Shown here piece by piece: positions 1 through 8,153 of a stretch of 12,232 nucleotides of DNA. The DNA is from Veillonellaceae bacterium (GTDB taxonomy: Bacteria; Bacillota_C; Negativicutes; Veillonellales; Veillonellaceae). The notes below the pieces were generated by a model. It made no database searches. It was not told where the DNA came from and saw only the letters and a program-made list of their open reading frames with translations. Position numbers and translations under genes: made by a program. Every line of letters starts with the position of its first letter. Position 1 is the stretch's first letter. The stretch is taken from assembly GCA_902834965.1 (NCBI GenBank), contig CADFKY010000025.1, positions 1-12,232 on the forward strand, read 5' to 3'.

Positions 1-10
1 TTACATACGC

Positions 11-28
11 ACATATAATATTATATGT
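11..28. repeat. 18-bp perfect palindrome over the -10 box
   Basis: ACATATAATATTATATGT is its own reverse complement. It contains TATAAT on both strands (14-19 plus, 25-20 minus). On the minus strand it coincides with the -10 region of the consensus promoter. It could be an operator, a pair of divergent -10 elements, or chance in AT-rich DNA; a -35 box for a plus-strand promoter would fall outside the window. Confidence 0.45.
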
Positions 29-48
29 ATAGGTATAGATGTTGTCAA
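20..48 (-). promoter_or_regulatory. Consensus sigma-70-type promoter reading out of the left edge
   Basis: On the minus strand a perfect -35 hexamer TTGACA (48 to 43) is followed by exactly 17 nt and a perfect -10 hexamer TATAAT (25 to 20). Transcription would start near position 13 and leave the window. It lies 66 nt beyond the hinT stop, so it serves the next gene downstream, which is not visible; in Firmicute genomes with this gene order rpsU (ribosomal protein S21) is common there, but that is inference. The -10 box is inside an 18-bp perfect palindrome. Confidence 0.75.
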
Positions 49-113
49 TATTTTCCGGTATATTTTATAGGAATTTTAATAAGTATTATAAAAAGAATAC
101 ATTATACTCAATA

Positions 114-458
114 TTAAGCTTCTGGCCAGCCCATTTCTTCGCCACCTAAAAGATGAGCATGCATATGGAATACAGTTTGACCTGCTTTTTTACCAGTATT
201 AAAAATCAAACGATAACCATCTTTAGAAATACCAAGTTCTTTAGCTACATCACGAACAAAAGGCAATAAACCTTCTACATAGTCTTCGTTATTTTCATTA
301 AGATGAGCAATATTGGAAACGTGGTTTTTAGGTACAATTAAAACATGTACTTTTTTCACTGGTTCAATATCATGAAATGCATAGAATTTATCGTTTTCTA
401 ATACTTTTTTAGAAGGAATTTCGCCGTTGATAATTTTACAGAAAATGCAGTCACTCAT
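114..458 (-). CDS. hinT: HIT-family nucleotide-binding hydrolase (HinT-like)
   Basis: A 114-residue histidine-triad protein, the usual length for bacterial HinT. These proteins hydrolyse purine nucleoside phosphoramidates and aminoacyl-AMP-type adducts in the cytoplasm; the cellular role is poorly defined. The N-terminus has the family pattern DCIFCKIINGEIP (residues 3-15), and the catalytic triad lies in GQTVFHMHAHLLGG (93-106), with His98, His100 and His102 and the expected downstream Trp111. The start ATG at 458 is preceded by AAGGAG (471-466), which overlaps the TAA stop of mtaB; the gap is 11 nt, so the gene is the last of the hrcA operon and probably translationally coupled. No rho-independent terminator is visible in the 65 nt after the stop. 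Confidence 0.93.
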   Translation of the reverse strand: MSDCIFCKIINGEIPSKKVLENDKFYAFHDIEPVKKVHVLIVPKNHVSNIAHLNENNEDYVEGLLPFVRDVAKELGISKDGYRLIFNTGKKAGQTVFHMHAHLLGGEEMGWPEA

Positions 459-469
459 ACTATAGCTCC

Positions 470-1765
470 TTATTCAATAATCAAATAATTATCTTCTAAA
501 CCTACAACAGTACCACCGATGAGATCACCTATCTTATGTAATCCATCAGACTTTACTTTACCATTTACATACTCATTTGTTAAGCCCATGTAGTATCCAT
601 TCTCTTCCTTTTCAATGAGAATCTCACCAGGTTTACCAATGCGAGATTTTGCGTATGCATCATAACCAGATTGGCTAAGACCATTTAAAAGCGCTACACG
701 AGTTTTCTTTACAGCTTCTGGTACTTGATCTGGCATAGTCGCTGCAGGTGTGCCCTCACGAATAGAATATGGGAAAGCGTGAATATGGGTAAACCCAATT
801 TCACGTACTGTATTTAATGTTTCTTCAAAGTCTTCATCTGTTTCTTGCGGGAATCCTGCAATGATATCAGTAGTAATTGATAAATCCTTAATACGAGACC
901 GTAAACTTGCAATCAAATCTTTATATTCTTGCAATGTATAATGGCGTTTCATCAACTTTAATACATGATCAGAACCGGCTTGTAGAGGTAAATGTAAGTG
1001 TGGACAAACACGTTTATTGGTAGCCATTAACTCTACTAACTCATCAGAAACTTCTACTGATTCAATAGATCCAAAACGAATGCGGTATAAATCAGGAATC
1101 TCTAATAAAGCTTTGACTACATCAGCCAACGTAGGGCGACCTGGCAATTCAACGCCGTAATTTCCCAAATGAATACCCGTTAACACGATTTCATGGAATC
1201 CATGTTCTACTAATCGTTTTGCTTCTTGTACAATATCATCAACTTTACGAGATTTTAATTTTCCTCGAGTATACGGAATAATACAAAAGGCACAGTAGTT
1301 ATTACAACCTTCTTGAATTTTCATGAAAGCACGAGCTTTATCAGATTCATTACCATATAAAGGCATTTCTTCAAAGTTGGATTCGTTCATGATATCCCGT
1401 ACAGCATTGATTTGACGCTCTGTAGATTCCAATTGTTCTACGAGCTCAACGATTTTTGACCGGTTATTAGTGCCGATAACGAGATTAACACCATCGATAG
1501 CTGCAATCGCATCAGGATCAAGCTGAGCATAACAACCAGTTACAATCACATAGGCATCTTCGTTTTGACGCTTCGCTTTACGAATTAATTGACGAGATTT
1601 CTTTTCCCCCATATTCGTTACAGAACATGTATTAATTACATATATATCTGCTTTTTCATCGAAGTCTACTGCTTCGTAGTTATTTTGTAAAAATAAACCC
1701 TTCATAGCATCTGTATCATATTGATTGACACGACACCCTAAGGTTGTAAACGCAACGGTTTTCAT
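470..1765 (-). CDS. mtaB: tRNA t6A37 methylthiotransferase MtaB (radical SAM)
   Basis: A 431-residue methylthiotransferase that adds a methylthio group to t6A37 of ANN-decoding tRNAs, giving ms2t6A. The N-terminal MTTase domain (about 1-120) supplies three cluster cysteines, Cys11, Cys47 and Cys78, and the radical SAM domain has CxxxCxxC at Cys154, Cys158 and Cys161. The C-terminal ~60 residues fit a TRAM RNA-binding domain. The opening KTVAFTTLGCRVNQYDT, with GCRVN rather than the GCQMN-type motif of MiaB, favours MtaB over MiaB or RimO. The ATG at 1765 has AGAGGTG immediately upstream (1774-1768). It lies 24 nt after rsmE and 11 nt before hinT, in the position it has in B. subtilis (yqeV). 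Confidence 0.95.
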   Translation of the reverse strand: MKTVAFTTLGCRVNQYDTDAMKGLFLQNNYEAVDFDEKADIYVINTCSVTNMGEKKSRQLIRKAKRQNEDAYVIVTGCYAQLDPDAIAAIDGVNLVIGTNNRSKIVELVEQLESTERQINAVRDIMNESNFEEMPLYGNESDKARAFMKIQEGCNNYCAFCIIPYTRGKLKSRKVDDIVQEAKRLVEHGFHEIVLTGIHLGNYGVELPGRPTLADVVKALLEIPDLYRIRFGSIESVEVSDELVELMATNKRVCPHLHLPLQAGSDHVLKLMKRHYTLQEYKDLIASLRSRIKDLSITTDIIAGFPQETDEDFEETLNTVREIGFTHIHAFPYSIREGTPAATMPDQVPEAVKKTRVALLNGLSQSGYDAYAKSRIGKPGEILIEKEENGYYMGLTNEYVNGKVKSDGLHKIGDLIGGTVVGLEDNYLIIE

Positions 1766-1789
1766 TGCACCTCTCTATTCTTGTTTAAT

Positions 1790-2521
1790 TTATAGTTCTA
1801 ATCCATATTGAATCATCGCTAATGATCCAATAGCAGCTGTTTCAGCTCGCAAAATAGTATTGCCTAACGAAACTGATTTACCGCCACTCTCTATAATAGC
1901 ATTGATTTCCTTCTCTTGATAGCCCCCTTCTGGACCAATACAAATTAGTATGTCTGTAATTGACTCATCAGAGTTGACCTGCGAAAGAACATCTTTAATA
2001 GTATGTCCATCTTCATTTTCATAGGCTACCAATTTTAATGCGTTGGATTCTATTTCTAATACTTGTGAAAGCGTTTCACCGACTACAAGCGTTGGCAGTT
2101 GATTACGACCACATTGTTGAGCCGCTTCTAGCATTATTTTCTCCCATCGAGTAGCCTTTGTTTGTAATTTCTTGTCATCATATTTAGCAACACAGTTAGC
2201 AGTAGATACAAGATAAATTGTATCTACATTTAACTCTGTCGCTTTTTGTAATACCCATTCTAGCTTTTCACCTTTTAATAAAGATTGAACAAGGATAGTA
2301 CGATAAGAAGATACATTTGATTCTACATATTCAATAAGTTTTGCTTGAGCTTTACCATCTATTTCTTCTGTAATTTGATATGTACCACACCGATTGTCAC
2401 TGCCGGTAACAGTTATGGGTTTCTCCATATTATGACGAAATACATGTAACACATGATGTGTAACATCCGTTGGTAATTCTATGGTTTCACCTAATGGTGT
2501 AGAAATAAAAATCTTTTTCAT
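1790..2521 (-). CDS. rsmE: 16S rRNA m3U1498 methyltransferase RsmE
   Basis: A 243-residue SPOUT-class methyltransferase that methylates N3 of U1498 in 16S rRNA within the assembled 30S subunit. Residues ~1-70 match the PUA-like N-terminal domain. The knotted SAM-binding domain shows EAAQQCGRN (132-140), GPEGG (196-200) and the C-terminal LGNTILRAETA (219-229). I chose ATG at 2521, which overlaps the prmA TGA stop as ATGA, over an in-frame TTG at 2548 that would add nine residues unlike the family N-terminus. The upstream sequence has only a weak A-rich ribosome-binding site, so translation probably depends on ribosomes finishing prmA. It sits between prmA and mtaB, the conserved Firmicute order. 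Confidence 0.94.
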   Translation of the reverse strand: MKKIFISTPLGETIELPTDVTHHVLHVFRHNMEKPITVTGSDNRCGTYQITEEIDGKAQAKLIEYVESNVSSYRTILVQSLLKGEKLEWVLQKATELNVDTIYLVSTANCVAKYDDKKLQTKATRWEKIMLEAAQQCGRNQLPTLVVGETLSQVLEIESNALKLVAYENEDGHTIKDVLSQVNSDESITDILICIGPEGGYQEKEINAIIESGGKSVSLGNTILRAETAAIGSLAMIQYGLEL

Positions 2522-3381
2522 CGTTTTTCTAGCGCAAATGTATGCCAAGGCCCTGCAATGCGCTCCTCAATAATATGCCAATTAGCCTTAATATATGGCA
2601 TGATTTCATCATACCGATCATCTATAATACCACTAATAATTAAAATACCCTTATCATCAAGTTTATTACCAATTTGAGGTAATAGTATTTTAAGAGGATC
2701 TACTGTTAGGTTCGCTAAAATTATTTGAGCAGTACCATTGAAATCACTATCCAAATTACCACAAATTATTTCTGCTGATACATGATTATTCTCACAGTTA
2801 ATGCGCGCTTGATTAGCAGCATACTCTTCTATATCAATACCAACTAAATGTTTGATGCCTAACTGAGCTGCTACCAATAAAAGGATACCAGTGCCAGTAC
2901 CAATATCTAAACAAGTAACAGTGTCAAGATCCATAGATTCACTATAAGATTTCAATAACTCTGCACAAGTCCGTGTAGTCTCATGGGATCCAGTACCAAA
3001 AGAAATATCTGAATCGATTTCAATAATAGTTTTATGATCCACATTATCGTATTCCTGCCAAGCTGGTTTAATAATCAAATTTGGTAGGATTTCTGTGGGT
3101 TCAATATATTGTTGCCAAGAATTAAGCCATGTAGATTCATCTAATATATTAGCATTAATTGATGTAACACTAATATTTGCCTCTGTAAGACGATTTTCTA
3201 TATCTGACTTAATTGTATCTACATCCAAAGATGGATCCGCATACATTGTTAATTTAATTAAATTGGGCTGATTTTCTACATCTTCTTCTATAATTCCATT
3301 GTCTGCATAATCGTCAAAAAGAGTAGTCACCTCATCGGTGGCTACTCTTTCACAGACAATGGATACTTCTATCCATTGCAT
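2518..3381 (-). CDS. prmA: Ribosomal protein L11 methyltransferase PrmA
   Basis: A 287-residue SAM-dependent protein methyltransferase that methylates amino groups of ribosomal protein L11. The N-terminal L11-recognition domain (~1-70) is followed by the signature FGTGSHETTR (128-137), SAM motif I LDIGTGTG (158-165), the acidic GIDIEEYA (181-188) that should hold the ribose, and ANLTVDPL (223-230) in place of the common AN-I-L-A-x-P-L. The start is ATG at 3381, because AAAGGAG (3393-3387) lies 5 nt upstream; a TTG at 3414 would lengthen the protein into an unrelated leader. The gene follows dnaJ by 55 nt, a gap containing a hairpin, and overlaps rsmE by 4 nt. Methylation of translation factors next to chaperones is the normal arrangement in Firmicutes. 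Confidence 0.95.
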   Translation of the reverse strand: MQWIEVSIVCERVATDEVTTLFDDYADNGIIEEDVENQPNLIKLTMYADPSLDVDTIKSDIENRLTEANISVTSINANILDESTWLNSWQQYIEPTEILPNLIIKPAWQEYDNVDHKTIIEIDSDISFGTGSHETTRTCAELLKSYSESMDLDTVTCLDIGTGTGILLLVAAQLGIKHLVGIDIEEYAANQARINCENNHVSAEIICGNLDSDFNGTAQIILANLTVDPLKILLPQIGNKLDDKGILIISGIIDDRYDEIMPYIKANWHIIEERIAGPWHTFALEKR

Positions 3382-3386
3382 ATATG

Positions 3387-3393
3387 CTCCTTT
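3387..3393 (-). promoter_or_regulatory. Ribosome-binding site that fixes the prmA start
   Basis: AAAGGAG on the minus strand, 5 nt before ATG 3381. It is the strongest Shine-Dalgarno match in the dnaJ-prmA gap and rules out the TTG start at 3414, which lies upstream of it. Confidence 0.8.
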
Positions 3394-3400
3394 ATAGGGA

Positions 3401-3429
3401 ATGTGATGGAACAAACCATTCCTTCACAT
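3401..3429 (-). repeat. Intergenic hairpin between dnaJ and prmA
   Basis: The inverted repeat has 11-nt arms, 3401-3411 (ATGTGATGGAA) and 3419-3429 (TTCCTTCACAT), paired at ten of eleven positions with one mismatch and a 7-nt loop. It begins 7 nt after the dnaJ stop and ends about 7 nt before the prmA ribosome-binding site. No run of T follows on the minus strand, so it is not a typical terminator. A role in partial attenuation, RNase processing or protection of the upstream hrcA-dnaJ message is possible but unproven. Confidence 0.6.
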
Positions 3430-3436
3430 GAGCTGT

Positions 3437-4594
3437 TCATTTAGTCAAACAGTCCTTAATTTTTTCAAAGAGACTCTTGCTCACTTGTAAGTTATTTACA
3501 TCTTCGTTACTTTCATTTGCAAAGCGTAATAATAACTCACGTTGAGTGTCTGTCAACTTCTTAGGCGTTTGGACAGTTACTACAATATGTTGGTCCCCCC
3601 GTTGTTTAGGGTTTCGCAAATATGGAATACCTTTGCCCTTTACGCGGAATGCCGTTCCCGTTTGAGTACCTTCCGGAATCTTTAACTCTACTTTACCATC
3701 TAAGGTGTTAACTTGTATAGTCGCACCTAATGCAGCTTGAGCAAAGCTAATATTCACACGACTAATAACGTCATTGCCATTTCGTTCAAATTCCTTATGA
3801 GGACGAACGAAGATATAAACGTAAAGATCGCCTTTAGGACCACCTAAGATACCAGGTTCACCTTCATTAGCAACGCGTAAGCGGGAACCACTATCTACAC
3901 CTGCTGGAATTTTGATAGAGATTTTACGTTTTGCCAACATTTCACCTGTTCCACGACATTTGGAACAAGGTTTTTCGATGCTTTTACCAGTACCATGACA
4001 GCGGGAACAAGTGCGAACGGATTGCATACGTCCAAATGGAGTATTTTGAATAACCGCTTCTTGACCAGAACCATGACAGTTTGGACAAGTATCGACACGA
4101 GATCCTGGTTCACCACCAGTACCATGACAGTGATCACATTCTTCATGACGATGCACTTCTATTTCCATAGATTTACCAAAAGCTGCATCTTCAAAGGAAA
4201 TATCAATATCTTCGCGCAAATCATTACCTTTTTGAGGTCCTTGTTGCTGGCGACCACCGCCAAACATGCCACCAAAAATATCGCCAAAGATATCACCAAA
4301 GCCCCCAGCTTGACCACCGAAACCGCCAAAGCCACCTTGGAAACCACCGGCGCCAGCGCCGCCTCCTTGTTTGAAGGCGTCGTGGCCGAATTGGTCATAT
4401 TGAGCTTTTTTAGTTTCATCAGACAATACTTCGTAAGCTTCGTTAGCTTCTTTAAACTTTGCTTCCGCTTCCTTTGGATTATCTTTATTTACATCTGGAT
4501 GGTATTGGCGTGCCTTTTTACGGAAGGCTTTTTTGATTTCATCTTGAGAGGCATTTTTGCTAACCCCTAGGATGTCATAATAATCACGTGCCAT
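3437..4594 (-). CDS. dnaJ: Co-chaperone DnaJ (Hsp40, type I)
   Basis: A 385-residue type I J-protein that delivers unfolded clients to DnaK and stimulates its ATPase in the cytoplasm. The J domain (1-70) carries HPD at 32-34. A Gly/Phe-rich segment follows (~76-115, with repeated GGFG and GDIFG units). The zinc region has all four CxxCxGxG repeats: Cys153/156, Cys170/173, Cys196/199 and Cys210/213. The C-terminal substrate-binding barrels extend to about residue 350. The ATG at 4594 follows an AAGAAGGG ribosome-binding site that abuts the dnaK stop, with a 16-nt gap. It is the fourth gene of the CIRCE-controlled operon. No residue expected for function is missing. Confidence 0.98.
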   Translation of the reverse strand: MARDYYDILGVSKNASQDEIKKAFRKKARQYHPDVNKDNPKEAEAKFKEANEAYEVLSDETKKAQYDQFGHDAFKQGGGAGAGGFQGGFGGFGGQAGGFGDIFGDIFGGMFGGGRQQQGPQKGNDLREDIDISFEDAAFGKSMEIEVHRHEECDHCHGTGGEPGSRVDTCPNCHGSGQEAVIQNTPFGRMQSVRTCSRCHGTGKSIEKPCSKCRGTGEMLAKRKISIKIPAGVDSGSRLRVANEGEPGILGGPKGDLYVYIFVRPHKEFERNGNDVISRVNISFAQAALGATIQVNTLDGKVELKIPEGTQTGTAFRVKGKGIPYLRNPKQRGDQHIVVTVQTPKKLTDTQRELLLRFANESNEDVNNLQVSKSLFEKIKDCLTK

Positions 4595-4610
4595 TAGTTA
4601 CCAACCCTTC

Positions 4611-6452
4611 TTATTTCTTGTCGTCATCCACTACTGTGTAATCAGCATCAACTACATTGTCATCAGATTTAGTTTGTTGTTGACCTTGATCTGCACCACC
4701 AGCTGCTTGTTGAGCTTGTTGTGCTGCTGCATACATTTGTTCTGCTAATTTATGTAATGGTTGTTCCAAAGCTTCACTATCTTTTTTGATGTCTTCGATG
4801 TTGCCAGCTTCGATAGATTTTTTCAATTTATCTTTTGCTTCTTCAACTTCTTTTAATAAAGCAGTATCGCCTTTACCATCAAGTTCTTTCAACGCTTTTT
4901 CAGCTTGGTATACCAAGGAATCTGCATTGTTTTTAACATCTAATTCTTCTTTTCTAGCTTTATCTTCTGCTGCATGAGCTTCAGCTTCTTTAACCATGCG
5001 TTCGATTTCGTCTTCTTTTAAGCCGCTAGAAGAAGTAATTGTAATTTTTTGTTCTTTTTGAGTACCTAAATCTTTAGCTTTTACGTGTACGATACCGTTA
5101 GCATCGATGTCGAATGTTACTTCGATTTGAGGAACCCCACGAGGAGCTGCTGGGATACCATCCAAGTTGAAGCGACCCAATGTTTTATTATCTGCTGCGA
5201 ACTCACGTTCACCTTGCAATACATGGATATCTACAGATGGTTGGTTATCTGCTGCAGTGGAGAATACTTGAGATTTAGATGTAGGAATTGTAGTGTTACG
5301 ATCAATAATACGTGTGAATACACCACCCATTGTTTCGATACCAAGAGACAATGGAGTTACATCAAGTAACAATACGTCTTTTACTTCACCTACTAATACA
5401 CCACCTTGAATAGCAGCACCGATAGCTACACATTCATCAGGGTTAACGTTTTTAGTTGGTTCTTTACCCAATACTTTTTTAATAGCTTCTTGTACAGCTG
5501 GAATACGGCTAGAACCACCAACTAACAATACTTTATCGATATCGGATGCAGATAAACCAGCATCGTTCATAGCTTTACGAGTAGGTTCGATTGTAGCTTG
5601 TACCAAATCAGCAGTTAATTCTTCAAATTTAGCACGAGTCAATGTTACATCCAAATGTTTAGGACCAGTAGCATCAGCTGTGATAAATGGCAAGTTGATA
5701 TTTGTGCTAGCTACGCCAGACAATTCAATTTTAGCTTTTTCAGCAGCTTCTTTTAAACGTTGATCAGCTAATTTATCATTGGATAAATCGATACCAGTTT
5801 CTTTTTTGAATTCTTCAATAAGGTAGTTCATAATGCGTTGGTCGAAGTCATCGCCACCAAGATGGTTATTACCAGATGTTGCCAATACTTCAAATACGCC
5901 ATCACCAAGTTCAAGGATAGATACGTCGAATGTACCACCACCAAGGTCAAATACAAGAACTTTACCGTCTTCATCTTTATCTACACCATATGCAAGAGCA
6001 GCTGCTGTAGGTTCGTTGATGATACGAAGTACTTCAAGACCTGCAATGGCACCAGCGTCTTTTGTAGCTTGACGTTGAGCATCTGTAAAGTATGCAGGAA
6101 CTGTAATAACAGCTTGTTTTACAGGTTCGCCCAAGTAAGCTTCTGCATCAGCTTTGATTTTTTGAAGAATCATAGCAGAAATTTCTTGAGGAGTATAAGA
6201 TTTACCTTCTACAGTTACTTTGTAGTCTGTACCCATGTGACGTTTAATAGAAATGATTGTGTTTTCTGGGTTAGATACAGCTTGACGTTTAGCTAATTGA
6301 CCAACTAAACGTTCGCCATTTTTTGCAAAACCAACAACGGAAGGAGTTGTACGCGCGCCTTCTTGGTTAGTAATAACCGTAGGTTCGCCGCCTTCCATAA
6401 CCGCAACACAAGAGTTTGTAGTACCTAAATCAATACCAATTACCTTTGCCAT
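4611..6452 (-). CDS. dnaK: Hsp70 chaperone DnaK
   Basis: A 613-residue ATP-dependent chaperone. The nucleotide-binding domain shows GIDLGTTNS (6-14), [11 protein letters not shown] (146-156), DLGGGTFD (169-176) and [10 protein letters not shown] (309-318). The hydrophobic linker is around 359-364 (DVLLLD), followed by the peptide-binding domain and a helical lid with an [12 protein letters not shown] tail. The C-terminus ends in the family pattern [14 protein letters not shown]. Length and sequence around residues 74-90 match Gram-positive DnaK: the insertion of about two dozen residues found in proteobacterial DnaK is absent. AGGAGG (6466-6461) lies 8 nt before ATG 6452, the strongest ribosome-binding site of the operon, which fits high production. 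The gaps are 28 nt from grpE and 16 nt to dnaJ. Confidence 0.99.
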   Translation of the reverse strand: MAKVIGIDLGTTNSCVAVMEGGEPTVITNQEGARTTPSVVGFAKNGERLVGQLAKRQAVSNPENTIISIKRHMGTDYKVTVEGKSYTPQEISAMILQKIKADAEAYLGEPVKQAVITVPAYFTDAQRQATKDAGAIAGLEVLRIINEPTAAALAYGVDKDEDGKVLVFDLGGGTFDVSILELGDGVFEVLATSGNNHLGGDDFDQRIMNYLIEEFKKETGIDLSNDKLADQRLKEAAEKAKIELSGVASTNINLPFITADATGPKHLDVTLTRAKFEELTADLVQATIEPTRKAMNDAGLSASDIDKVLLVGGSSRIPAVQEAIKKVLGKEPTKNVNPDECVAIGAAIQGGVLVGEVKDVLLLDVTPLSLGIETMGGVFTRIIDRNTTIPTSKSQVFSTAADNQPSVDIHVLQGEREFAADNKTLGRFNLDGIPAAPRGVPQIEVTFDIDANGIVHVKAKDLGTQKEQKITITSSSGLKEDEIERMVKEAEAHAAEDKARKEELDVKNNADSLVYQAEKALKELDGKGDTALLKEVEEAKDKLKKSIEAGNIEDIKKDSEALEQPLHKLAEQMYAAAQQAQQAAGGADQGQQQTKSDDNVVDADYTVVDDDKK

Positions 6453-6480
6453 AATATATGCCTCCTAAAACCTTTATAAT

Positions 6481-7026
6481 CTATTCAACAACTTTTACCA
6501 TTGCTGGACGAATACAACGACCATCAACAGTATAGCCAGTTTGCAATACTTCACATACCGTATCAGATTCATATTCATCTGACGGCACTCGCATAATTGC
6601 TTGATGGAAATTTGGATCAAATGGTTTGCCAACCGCATCGATAACGGCTAAACCATGTTTAGATAACATAGCCATCAAGTTTTGATGAATCATGATAAAT
6701 CCATCAAGGAATACCTTAGCATCACCTTCTGCTGGACTTTGAACAGCTCGTTCAAAGTTATCTAATACAGGAAGTAAATCTGTAAGTACATCCCCTTTAA
6801 CATATCCTGCAAGTTGCTCTTTTTCTTGGTTAGTACGACGTTTGAAGTTTTCAAAGTCAGCTTGCAAACGCTTATACCGATTATCGAAATCTGCTTTAAG
6901 CTCATCTAATACGTGAGCAGCGTCAGCAACAACTTCTTCAGTTTCTTCCACAGCCGGTTCCTCTACATTAGTAGCATTTGCTGTTTCGTCTACTGTTTCT
7001 TGTTTAATGTCTTGTTCTTCAGCCAT
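6481..7026 (-). CDS. grpE: Nucleotide exchange factor GrpE
   Basis: A 181-residue GrpE that releases ADP from DnaK and so resets the chaperone cycle; in other bacteria its long helices act as a thermosensor. The first ~35 residues are acidic and probably disordered. Residues ~38-80 form the long coiled-coil dimer helix with the family stretch RLQADFENFKRR (53-64). The C-terminal beta domain carries GYxxxxRxxRPAxVxV (164-179), the GrpE signature. The ATG at 7026 has AAAGGG upstream and starts 12 nt after the hrcA stop. It lies between hrcA and dnaK, as in nearly all Firmicutes. Confidence 0.97.
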   Translation of the reverse strand: MAEEQDIKQETVDETANATNVEEPAVEETEEVVADAAHVLDELKADFDNRYKRLQADFENFKRRTNQEKEQLAGYVKGDVLTDLLPVLDNFERAVQSPAEGDAKVFLDGFIMIHQNLMAMLSKHGLAVIDAVGKPFDPNFHQAIMRVPSDEYESDTVCEVLQTGYTVDGRCIRPAMVKVVE

Positions 7027-7038
7027 TATATACCCTTT

Positions 7039-8055
7039 CTATTTTTGTTCTTTTACCATAGATTCCATCATATGTTTCATGTGAGACAACATTCCAATAA
7101 TACGACCATATTCCATACGTGTCGGTCCTAGAATAGCAAGTGTACCAATAGGCTGATCTTGATTTGTGAAATCAGCTTGTACCACACTCATAGAATGTAG
7201 TGCTTCAGTATCATTTTCATCGCCAATCTTTACCTTCACAGGTGTAGGTGAATCATCCTTTAAAAGTTGTCCCAATTGATTTTGCTCTTCCACTAATGAA
7301 AGTAAGGGTTGTACTTTTTCAACAGACTTAAACTCTGGTTGATTTAACAACTCCGTGGTACCTACAGAATAGAACAACTTACGTTTATTAATTGCTCGTA
7401 ATAATGTTTCTGAAAGGATCATCAAAATCCCTTGGGGTCCTTCCATATGAATCAAAAGTGTTCCTAACGCTTCAGCCGTTACATGACCAATACTTACATT
7501 CTGTAATGCATTGCTAAATTGCATAGCCAAACTTTGTAATACATCAGGCGAAACGCCTTCAGTAAAGTACATCAATTCATTATCAAGAGCTCCTGTCTCA
7601 GTAATGACAACCATAACTGCTTGATGTGAATCGAGGGGCAACACATGAATGTATTTGATTAATGCTCTATCATGGGCTGGAGCTAAGAATAAACTCATGC
7701 TATGGCTAACTTGTGATAACAATTTAGCCATATTTAAGAAAAGCTCACTCGTCGATCCATTGGAATGTTTCCATAACATTTCAATTTTTTCAGCATCCTG
7801 TAATGGAACAGGTTGTTGACTCAACATAGAATCAACATATAAGCGATAGCCTTTTGCTGAAGGAATACGTCCAGCCGATGTATGAGGTTGCTCTAAATAG
7901 CCTAACTCCTCTAAATCGGACATTTCATTTCGCACTGTTGCCGGACTTATACCAAGATTATAATTCTTAGCAATGGTTCTTGACCCTACCGGTTCAGCAG
8001 ATTTAACGTAGTCTTCAATTATGGCTCGCAAGATGCGCTGTTTTCTTTCATCCAT
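7039..8055 (-). CDS. hrcA: Heat-inducible transcription repressor HrcA
   Basis: A 338-residue repressor that binds CIRCE as a dimer and needs GroEL for activity, so free chaperone capacity sets heat-shock expression (established for the family). The N-terminal winged helix-turn-helix (about 1-75) contains SRTIAKNYNLGISPATVRNE (25-44) and the wing LEQPHTSAGRIPSAKGYRLY (54-73), both highly conserved. The remainder is the GAF-like and dimerisation part. I chose ATG 8055 because AGAGGTG (8067-8061) is 5 nt upstream and MDERKQRIL is the normal N-terminus; an in-frame GTG at 8076 lies inside the CIRCE operator. As first gene of the operon behind CIRCE, it is autoregulated. Confidence 0.97.
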   Translation of the reverse strand: MDERKQRILRAIIEDYVKSAEPVGSRTIAKNYNLGISPATVRNEMSDLEELGYLEQPHTSAGRIPSAKGYRLYVDSMLSQQPVPLQDAEKIEMLWKHSNGSTSELFLNMAKLLSQVSHSMSLFLAPAHDRALIKYIHVLPLDSHQAVMVVITETGALDNELMYFTEGVSPDVLQSLAMQFSNALQNVSIGHVTAEALGTLLIHMEGPQGILMILSETLLRAINKRKLFYSVGTTELLNQPEFKSVEKVQPLLSLVEEQNQLGQLLKDDSPTPVKVKIGDENDTEALHSMSVVQADFTNQDQPIGTLAILGPTRMEYGRIIGMLSHMKHMMESMVKEQK

Positions 8056-8060
8056 AATGA

Positions 8061-8067
8061 CACCTCT
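8061..8067 (-). promoter_or_regulatory. Ribosome-binding site that fixes the hrcA start
   Basis: AGAGGTG, 5 nt before ATG 8055 and only 2 nt from the CIRCE edge at 8070. It selects the ATG over the in-frame GTG at 8076. Confidence 0.8.
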
Positions 8068-8069
8068 TG

Positions 8070-8096
8070 TTAGCACTCATAAACTTTGAGTGCTAA
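8070..8096 (-). promoter_or_regulatory. CIRCE operator (HrcA binding site)
   Basis: TTAGCACTC (8070-8078), a 9-nt spacer, and GAGTGCTAA (8088-8096) match the CIRCE consensus at all 18 arm positions. It lies between the hrcA promoter and the hrcA ribosome-binding site, so bound HrcA would block transcription of the whole hrcA-to-hinT operon. It is the only complete CIRCE in the window. Confidence 0.98.
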
Positions 8097-8104
8097 TCGC
8101 ATGT

Positions 8105-8135
8105 ATAATATTATCACATTGGAAAAAATTGTCAA
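8105..8135 (-). promoter_or_regulatory. Promoter of the hrcA-grpE-dnaK-dnaJ operon
   Basis: A perfect -35 box TTGACA lies at 8135-8130 on the minus strand. The -10 is not unique: TAATAT (8113-8108) at 16 nt, TATTAT (8110-8105) at 19 nt, or the extended form TGTGATAAT (8118-8110), which is too close at 14 nt. Whichever is used, the start point falls just before or within CIRCE, as expected for a vegetative promoter under HrcA repression. Confidence 0.75.
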
Positions 8136-8153
8136 GCAAAAAAATCCTTAAAA

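Noticed and set aside
49..113. Terminator after hinT
   Set aside because: Only a 5-bp AT stem (GTATT/AATAC) is present, without a T-run on the minus strand.
2522..2548. TTG start adding nine residues to RsmE
   Set aside because: The added residues do not fit the family, and the ATG overlapping the prmA stop is a standard coupled junction.
3382..3414. TTG start adding eleven residues to PrmA
   Set aside because: It lies upstream of the clear AAAGGAG, which points to ATG 3381, and within the intergenic hairpin.
3995..4570. Plus-strand open frame of 191 codons opposite dnaJ
   Set aside because: It is antisense to a fully conserved dnaJ, its composition is low-complexity and it has no family features. 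Other plus-strand frames opposite dnaK, hemW, lepA and the sir-like gene are rejected for the same reason.
8056..8076. In-frame GTG start at 8076 giving a 345-residue HrcA
   Set aside because: The GTG lies inside the CIRCE operator and upstream of the ribosome-binding site; ATG 8055 has correct spacing and the conserved N-terminus.
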